Source: Syntrophaceae bacterium UBA2192 (GTDB lineage: Bacteria > Desulfobacterota > Syntrophia > Syntrophales > UBA2192). Taken from it: a DNA stretch of 11,427 nucleotides. The position numbers and the translations under genes were made by a program. Positions 5,988 through 11,427 of this stretch are shown piece after piece. Where the stretch lies: NCBI GenBank assembly GCA_002327315.1, contig DCVI01000062.1:10850-22276 (forward strand), read 5' to 3'. The notes beneath the pieces are model-generated. The model searched no databases. It was not told where the DNA came from and worked only from the letters and a program-made list of their open reading frames with translations. How positions within the stretch are numbered: the stretch's first letter is position 1; every line of letters begins with the position of its first letter.

Positions 5988-6689
5988 GTCGATAATTTGA
6001 AACGGGAGATTCCCCATCATTTTTAAGCACTTATATATCAAGCACCTGCACATGCCACTTTTGGTTTTGTTCGGTTTCTTTGGGTTGTTCTTAGTTTTGA
6101 CGGTTACACTTTGGCTACAGTGTAGCTGCTGGGTTAGGAACGTAAAACTGCCGTCCGCCCCTCACTGATTTCTTCCATCCATCCCATATCAAAAGCACGG
6201 TAGGGGAGGGGGGGCACGAATCGTCCAGACCCCCACCTGCAAATGGCGGATACCCCATAGACGTTGACGCCCGCTGACATCTCAGAAAGCAAAAATTTTG
6301 GATACTTGCCACGGTAGTCATATCATCACCCCGCATGAGTCGAAATTGACCTTCTGAGCTAATAGTACACCAGTTGTGATTTACTGCGTGCGTCTGCGCC
6401 TCCACTTCTTCCTAGACTGTTGATTTTCCCAATCAGCCAACACATGCCCCAATTCAATTGGATATCGTTACATTTCTCTCTTATGGCCGATGGTCCGCAG
6501 GCATGAGCTGCCAGCACAATGATCGTTCGATACCTGTACCACAAGCGAGACGAGTTGATGATCACTGAAGTGACACTGTCTGCCAGAAAAGAATCAATTG
6601 ACGATAATATCGCAATTATGTAATGTATAAGGAGATTCTCGATCTTCTCCTTCACCAAACCCGTGAATGGCAATAAAGGGCAATAAAAA
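5988..6689. other. 700-bp region without a recognised gene
   Basis: No frame here resembles a known protein. Longer open frames on the minus strand (for example 6115-6405) have low-quality composition and no homology I can recognise. A 34-residue frame at 6519-6623 (plus) lacks a ribosome site. Visible structure: GGTT boxes phased at 10 bp (6063-6105); the near-palindrome CTACAGTGTAG (6115-6125), which shares an arm with TACACT (6105-6110); and a 7-bp inverted repeat CTCAGAA/TTCTGAG (6281-6287, 6352-6358). The region may be the decayed end of an integrated element. Confidence 0.5.
6598..6652 (+). promoter_or_regulatory. Possible promoter and operator of the efflux operon
   Basis: TTGACG at 6598-6603 is a good -35 box; the best-spaced -10 is the poor TAATGT at 6621-6626 (17 bp). 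Just downstream, AAGGAGA (6629-6635) and TCTCCTT (6646-6652) form a 7-bp inverted repeat, placed where a repressor could block transcription. No regulator gene lies beside it. Confidence 0.35.
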
Positions 6690-8099
6690 ATGACCCATCG
6701 AAAGATCTTGCTTGGAGCACTGATCACGGTTCTGGTCGGTTGTTCGCTTGCCCCTTCCTACAAGCAGCCTGCCCTGCCCACGGCGACGCTTTATCCCGGG
6801 GTGAACGGTGCAGCAACACAGGACGCTCCGGCTGCAGACCGGCTTGGCTGGCGCAATTTTTTTACAGACATCAGGCTCCAGGAATTGATCGCGCAGGCCC
6901 TGGAGAACAACCGCGATCTGCGAATCGCGATGCAGCGGGTGGAGGAGGCTCGTGCCCGCTACGGTATCGTCCGCGCCGAACAGTTCCCCAGCATCAGTGC
7001 CGACGCCGTGGGTGAGCGGTCGCGAGTGCCGGGCGACTTGTCGTTGACCGGACAGGCCATGACTTCGGAACAATACCAGGCCACTCTGAATCTCAGCGCA
7101 TGGGAGCTTGATTTCTGGGGCCGGGTGCGAAACCTCTCTGCCGCGGCGCTGGAATCCTACCTTGCAACGGACGAAGCCAGTCGCGCTGTTGCCATAAGCT
7201 TGGTCGCAGAGGTTGCCAACACGTATCTCCTCGAGCGGGAACTGGACGAACTGATCGACATCGCGCAATCCACGCTTGCCACCCGCGCTGAATCCTATCG
7301 TATCATGAAGCGACGATACGAGGTGGGGTACGCCTCGAAGCTGGATGCCGTCCAAGCAGAAGTACTGTTCAATCAGGCGCGCGCCGACCTGGCGGTGTTG
7401 CAGCGCAGGCGGGATCAAAACCGCAACGCGTTGACGCTTCTGGTCGGCGTCCCCCTCGCATTTGAGACCCAGCCGTTGTCACGGATTGAACCGGGTTTTG
7501 TAAGGGAAATTTCTGTTGGACTACCTTCCGATTTGCTGCTGAACCGTCCGGATGTCATCGCTGCCGAGCATCGCTTGAAGTCGGCCAATGCCGACATCGG
7601 CGCCGCCCGTGCGGCCTTTTTCCCGCGTATTGTGCTGACTGGCGGCGTAGGCACGGCCAGCGCCGAATTGAACGGTCTGTTTGGCTCGGGCAGCAACGTC
7701 TGGAGTTTTTCACCGAGCGTGTCGCTGCCGATTTTTGACGGGGGCCGCAATCTGGCCAATCTCAACCTGTCGGAAGCACGCCGCAATATGGCTGTCACCG
7801 ACTACGAGCGAACGATTCAAGGTGCCTTCCGAGAAGTGGCTGATGCGCTGGCCGAGCGTCGCTGGCTCGCTGAGCAGGTCGTTGCCCAGCAGGCGACCTT
7901 GGCGGCCCAGACAGAACGTGCGCGTCTGGCCGGGTTACGTTATCAAAGCGGTGCGGCGCCGTACCTTGAGGTCCTAGATGCAGAACGCGACCGGTTTCAG
8001 GCCGAACAGGCACTGGTGCAGGCGCGGCGGGTGCTGCTGTCCGGCAGCGTGAACCTCTACGCGGCGCTGGGCGGCGGTACTGCGCCTGAGGCGAAATAA
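6690..8099 (+). CDS. Outer-membrane efflux lipoprotein, TolC/NodT family
   Basis: This 469-residue protein would form the outer-membrane channel of a tripartite exporter. A lipoprotein signal is clear: basic N-terminus, hydrophobic stretch 6-16 and lipobox LVGC with the lipidated Cys18. Two outer-membrane efflux (OEP) repeats follow, about 60-250 and 280-460. The second opens with the family-typical LLLNRPDVIAAEHRL (282-296), then a GAARAAFFPRI segment and a SLPIFDGGRN turn near 345-354. Length is usual for the NodT group. AAAGGG lies 9 bp before the ATG. The HlyD-type adaptor gene follows 45 bp later, so they are probably one operon. Lipid-anchored TolC relatives commonly work with RND or ABC pumps; the neighbours here indicate an ABC pump. 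Confidence 0.96.
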   Translation: MTHRKILLGALITVLVGCSLAPSYKQPALPTATLYPGVNGAATQDAPAADRLGWRNFFTDIRLQELIAQALENNRDLRIAMQRVEEARARYGIVRAEQFPSISADAVGERSRVPGDLSLTGQAMTSEQYQATLNLSAWELDFWGRVRNLSAAALESYLATDEASRAVAISLVAEVANTYLLERELDELIDIAQSTLATRAESYRIMKRRYEVGYASKLDAVQAEVLFNQARADLAVLQRRRDQNRNALTLLVGVPLAFETQPLSRIEPGFVREISVGLPSDLLLNRPDVIAAEHRLKSANADIGAARAAFFPRIVLTGGVGTASAELNGLFGSGSNVWSFSPSVSLPIFDGGRNLANLNLSEARRNMAVTDYERTIQGAFREVADALAERRWLAEQVVAQQATLAAQTERARLAGLRYQSGAAPYLEVLDAERDRFQAEQALVQARRVLLSGSVNLYAALGGGTAPEAK

Positions 8100-8144
8100 T
8101 TCAAACGGCACAATGCGCTTCGTGAAACGGTGGGAAAGATGGCC

Positions 8145-9218
8145 ATGACCAAGCAGCAGAAGAAATGGTTGATCAGAATCGCAGGGTTACTGGTTCTGGG
8201 TGCCCTGGGTATCTTTGCCTGGCAGAAATTTGTCGTGGATGACCGAAACAAGGGTCTTGTCAGCGGCAACGGCCGCATTGAGGCGGTCGAGGTCGACGTG
8301 GCCACCAAAACAGCCGGCCGGCTGAAGGATATCCTGGTACGGGAAGGGGATCTGGTCACCGCCGAGCAGGTCGTTGCGACGATGGACACGGAAGTCCTTG
8401 AAGCACAGAAGCGGCAGGCCGAAGCGCAGCTGAAACAGGCAGAAAGCGCCGTCGAGACGGCGCGGAGTCAACTCTCGCAGCGCGAAAGCGAAAAAGAGGC
8501 CGCGCAAGCGGTGGTCGGGCAGCGCGAGGCCGAACTGGGCGTTGCCCGGAAGCGTGCGACCCGCTCATCAACCCTCGCTTACGAAGGGGCCAGTTCGCAA
8601 CAGGAAGCCGATGACGACAACGCGCGGGTCCAGAGTGCCAGTGCCGCCGTCAGCGCGGCTCGTGCCCAGCTTGCCGCAGCCGATGCGACCATCGCGACGG
8701 CGCGCTCCGGGATTGCCGGCGCCCAGTCGGCCGTCGAAGCCACACGGGCCACGGTCGAACGTATCCAGGCCGATATTAAGGACAGTGCCCTCAAGTCTCC
8801 CCGCGAAGGGCGGGTGCAGTACCGTGTGGCTCAGCCCGGCGAAGTACTCGGCGCCGGCGGCCGGGTGCTGAACCTGGTGGACCTGAGCGATGTCTACATG
8901 ACCTTTTTCCTGCCGACAGCTGCGGCAGGAAGGGTCGCCATCGGCACCGAGGTGCGGCTGGTGCTCGACGCGGCCCCCCAGTATGTGGTCCCGGCGAACG
9001 TGTCGTTCGTTGCCAATGTGGCCCAGTTCACCCCCAAAACCGTGGAAACGGCCAGCGAGCGCGAGAAGCTGATGTTTCGCATTCGGGCGCAGATCCCCGT
9101 GGATCTGCTCAGAAAACATGTCACCTATGTCAAGACTGGGCTACCCGGCATGGCCTATATACGGCTGGATCCCGCCGCGCCGTGGCCGGACCATCTGCAG
9201 GTGAAGGTTACGCCATGA
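8145..9218 (+). CDS. HlyD-family periplasmic adaptor (membrane fusion protein)
   Basis: This 357-residue adaptor would bridge the inner-membrane ABC pump and the outer-membrane channel. It has an N-terminal signal anchor (about 8-26), a barrel-sandwich/lipoyl half near 44-85 (NGRIEAVEVDVATKTAGRL), a long Ala/Glu/Gln-rich coiled-coil hairpin (about 86-215), the second lipoyl half (about 218-245, SPREGRVQYRVAQPGEVL) and a beta-barrel domain. This layout matches the YhiI-like adaptors found beside RbbA in enterobacteria. The start is uncertain: GTG 8130, ATG 8139 and ATG 8145 are in frame. ATG 8145 is chosen because GGGAAAG sits 6 bp before it. The stop overlaps the next start in ATGA, which implies translational coupling. 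Confidence 0.95.
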   Translation: MTKQQKKWLIRIAGLLVLGALGIFAWQKFVVDDRNKGLVSGNGRIEAVEVDVATKTAGRLKDILVREGDLVTAEQVVATMDTEVLEAQKRQAEAQLKQAESAVETARSQLSQRESEKEAAQAVVGQREAELGVARKRATRSSTLAYEGASSQQEADDDNARVQSASAAVSAARAQLAAADATIATARSGIAGAQSAVEATRATVERIQADIKDSALKSPREGRVQYRVAQPGEVLGAGGRVLNLVDLSDVYMTFFLPTAAAGRVAIGTEVRLVLDAAPQYVVPANVSFVANVAQFTPKTVETASEREKLMFRIRAQIPVDLLRKHVTYVKTGLPGMAYIRLDPAAPWPDHLQVKVTP

Positions 9219-11427
9219 GTGAGCGTGACCCCGCAGCCGACACTCTGCCGTCCGCGCGGCAGCCTGTGGCCCGCCTGCAAGACGTCAGCCTGCGGTACGG
9301 CAAGACGGTGGCGCTTGACGCCGTAAGCCTCGACGTCCCGGCAGGCTGCATGGTCGGCCTGATCGGCCCGGACGGCGTCGGCAAGTCCAGCCTGATGTCG
9401 CTGGTGGCCGGCGCGCGTGCGGTCCAGGCGGGCCGGGTGGAGGCGCTGGGCGGCGACATGGCCAGTGTGCGCCACCGTAATCAAGTTTGCCCGCACATCG
9501 CCTACATGCCGCAGGGACTCGGCAAGAATCTCTACCCGACCCTGTCGGTTGAGGAAAACCTGCAGTTTTTCGGACGCCTGTTCGGCCACGACGCAGCCGA
9601 GCGTCGGCGGCGCATCGACGAACTGACGACCGCCACCGGCCTCCATTCCTTTCTCAGCCGTCCGGCGGGCAAACTTTCGGGCGGCATGAAACAGAAACTG
9701 GGCCTGTGCTGTGCATTGATCCACGACCCGGACCTGCTCATCCTCGACGAGCCGACCACCGGCGTCGATCCGCTGGCGCGCAGCCAGTTCTGGGATCTGA
9801 TTGGGCGCATTCGCGCTGAGCGCCCCGGGATGAGCGTGATCGTCGCCACCGCCTACATGGACGAAGCCGAGCACTTCGACTGGCTGGTGGCGATGGATGC
9901 GGGCCGGATCCTGGCCACCGGCACGCCGCAGGAACTGCACGAGCGGACCGGCACCGCATCGCTGGAAACGGCCTTCATCGCACTGCTGCCGGAAGAGAAG
10001 AAGCGAGGCCACCGGGCCGTCGTGGTCCCGCCCCTCACTGCAGGCGAGGATGCAGAGGTCGCCATCGAGGCCCGTGACCTGACCATGCGTTTCGGCGACT
10101 TCACGGCCGTGGACCACGTGAGCTTCCGCATCCGCCGCGGAGAGATCTTCGGCTTCCTCGGCTCCAACGGCTGCGGCAAATCCACCACGATGAAGATGCT
10201 CACCGGCCTGCTGCCGGCGAGCGAGGGACAGGCCTGGCTGTTCGGCCGCGAGGTGGACCCGCACGACATCGCCACGCGACGGCGCGTCGGCTACATGTCG
10301 CAGGCATTTTCCCTGTACTCAGAGCTCACCGTGCATCAGAACCTGGTGCTGCATGCGCGCCTGTTCAGCGTACCGGAGGCGGATATTCCGCCGCGGGTCG
10401 AGGCCATGGTGTCCCGTTTCGGCCTCGGTGGCGTGCTCGACACCCTGCCGGACAATCTGCCGCTGGGCATCCGCCAGCGCCTGTCGCTGGCGGTAGCGAT
10501 GGTGCATGAACCGGAACTCCTGATTCTCGATGAACCGACCTCGGGAGTCGACCCCATCGCCCGCGACAACTTCTGGCAGTTCATGATCGACCTGGCACGC
10601 ACGGATCAGGTCACGATCTTCATCTCGACTCACTTCATGAACGAGGCTGAACGCTGCGACCGCATCTCGCTGATGCACGCCGGACAAGTGCTGATCAGCG
10701 ACGCCCCGGCCGAGCTTGTGAAGAAGCGCGGTGTCGCAACGCTGGAACAGGCCTTCATTGCCTACCTGGAGGATGCCGGCACGCAGGGCGAGCAAGCGAA
10801 ATCCTCCGCAGGCGCGGCCATCGCCCCTCCTGCCAAGGCCTCCGATACGGCTCCCGGGCCGTCCAGCGCAGCGCGCCGCCGCCGTTTCAGTGCGGCACGC
10901 GCATTCAGCTATTCGATCCGCGAGACGCTGGAACTGAAGCGCGACCCGGTGCGAGCGACCATGGCGCTGCTCGGCAGCATCATCCTGATGTTCATCATAG
11001 GCTACGGAATCAATATGGACGTGGAGGCGCTCAGCTTCGCGGTGCTCGATCGCGACCAGACCACGCTGAGCCAGAACTACGCGCTGAATCTTTCCGGATC
11101 GCGCTATTTCGTCGAGCACCCGCCGATCATCGGCTACGACGACCTCGACCGGCGCATGCGGAACGGCGAGCTGTCGCTTGCCATCGAGATCCCACCCGGT
11201 TTTGCCCGCGACGTGAAGCGCGGCGCGCAGGTCCAGATCGGCGCGTGGATCGACGGCGCGATGCCCTCGCGTGCCGAAACCGTGCAGGGTTACGTGCAGG
11301 GGATGCACCGGGGCTGGCTGATCGACATGGCAAAGACCCGGCTCGGCCAGAACGCCGTCGCCGGTGCCGCCTCCATCGAGACGCGCTTTCGCTACAACCC
11401 GGACGTGAAGAGCCTGCCGGCCATGGT
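9215..11427 (+). CDS. rbbA: RbbA-type ABC transporter: two ATPase domains fused to an ABC-2 permease, 3' end beyond the window
   Basis: About 737 residues are visible. ATPase domain 1: Walker A GPDGVGKSS (51-59), signature LSGGMKQ (154-160), Walker B LLILDEP (174-180). Domain 2: Walker A GSNGCGKST (316-324), signature replaced by LPLGIRQ (415-421), Walker B LLILDEP (435-441), H-loop His473 (ISTHF). Domain 1 lacks the H-loop histidine (ATAYMDEAE). A linker leads to the first membrane segment (about 582-599) and a large extracytoplasmic loop typical of ABC-2 permeases. This order matches E. coli RbbA (YhiH), reported as a ribosome-associated ATPase, usually beside a HlyD protein and a second permease (YhhJ-like), which would be expected just past the right edge. 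Here the operon with adaptor and outer-membrane channel points to export. The substrate is unknown. Confidence 0.95.
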   Translation, partial: MSERDPAADTLPSARQPVARLQDVSLRYGKTVALDAVSLDVPAGCMVGLIGPDGVGKSSLMSLVAGARAVQAGRVEALGGDMASVRHRNQVCPHIAYMPQGLGKNLYPTLSVEENLQFFGRLFGHDAAERRRRIDELTTATGLHSFLSRPAGKLSGGMKQKLGLCCALIHDPDLLILDEPTTGVDPLARSQFWDLIGRIRAERPGMSVIVATAYMDEAEHFDWLVAMDAGRILATGTPQELHERTGTASLETAFIALLPEEKKRGHRAVVVPPLTAGEDAEVAIEARDLTMRFGDFTAVDHVSFRIRRGEIFGFLGSNGCGKSTTMKMLTGLLPASEGQAWLFGREVDPHDIATRRRVGYMSQAFSLYSELTVHQNLVLHARLFSVPEADIPPRVEAMVSRFGLGGVLDTLPDNLPLGIRQRLSLAVAMVHEPELLILDEPTSGVDPIARDNFWQFMIDLARTDQVTIFISTHFMNEAERCDRISLMHAGQVLISDAPAELVKKRGVATLEQAFIAYLEDAGTQGEQAKSSAGAAIAPPAKASDTAPGPSSAARRRRFSAARAFSYSIRETLELKRDPVRATMALLGSIILMFIIGYGINMDVEALSFAVLDRDQTTLSQNYALNLSGSRYFVEHPPIIGYDDLDRRMRNGELSLAIEIPPGFARDVKRGAQVQIGAWIDGAMPSRAETVQGYVQGMHRGWLIDMAKTRLGQNAVAGAASIETRFRYNPDVKSLPAM

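Noticed and set aside
5988..6170. Minus-strand frame with a Lys/Asn/Pro-rich stretch that might be an integrase C-terminus
   Set aside because: No tyrosine-recombinase motif (R-H-R-Y) is visible and there is no start; low-complexity translation of the phased boxes.
6115..6405. 96-residue open frame on the minus strand
   Set aside because: No recognisable domain, no ribosome site and unusual composition; could be chance or remnant DNA.
6519..6623. 34-residue open frame on the plus strand
   Set aside because: Short, no ribosome site, an in-frame stop lies just upstream, no known family.
6594..7418. 274-residue minus-strand frame overlapping the TolC-like gene
   Set aside because: Antisense shadow of a clear OEP-family gene in GC-rich DNA.
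9155..10264. 369-residue minus-strand frame opposite the RbbA-type gene
   Set aside because: Shadow frame; the plus strand has complete ATPase motifs across it.
1..11427. CRISPR array
   Set aside because: No regularly spaced repeats of 24-40 bp anywhere in the window.

Overview
The window looks like part of a bacterial accessory region, probably from a Gram-negative deltaproteobacterium-type (Desulfobacterota) genome. The clues are the multi-PAS sensor kinase, whose third PAS domain has a cysteine pattern I associate with that group, and the lipoprotein/HlyD/RbbA efflux genes, which need an outer membrane. The taxonomic guess is weak. Base composition shifts along the window by eye: AT-rich at the left, intermediate in the middle, GC-rich at the right. 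This fits pieces of different origin.

Left region (1-1443): a Fic-domain AMPylation/NMPylation enzyme on the minus strand runs off the left edge. It carries an N-terminal inhibitory-helix motif. Next comes about 470 bp of AT-rich, gene-free DNA with two hairpins and a family of TGTCA-type direct repeats, then a strong minus-strand terminator.

Middle region (1444-5987): two near-identical 48-bp direct repeats, at 1444-1491 and 5940-5987 with one mismatch, are each the 3' part of a tRNA-Phe gene (anticodon loop to CCA) on the minus strand. Each has a terminator hairpin just past its CCA end. They bracket about 4.45 kb that holds a two-component cassette: a receiver-only response regulator (minus), a large membrane sensor kinase with Cache, HAMP, three PAS domains and a NarX-type kinase core (plus), and a second receiver-only regulator (plus). 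I read the repeats as tRNA attachment-site remnants of integrative elements inserted in tandem. No integrase and no intact tRNA-Phe lie in the window.

Right region (5988-11427): about 700 bp with no convincing gene follows. It includes a tract of GGTT boxes phased at 10 bp and a putative promoter/operator. Then comes a tight plus-strand efflux operon: an outer-membrane lipoprotein of the TolC/NodT family, a HlyD-type periplasmic adaptor, and an RbbA-type protein with two ATPase domains fused to an ABC-2 permease, cut by the right edge. Together they would form a tripartite exporter; the substrate cannot be told from sequence.
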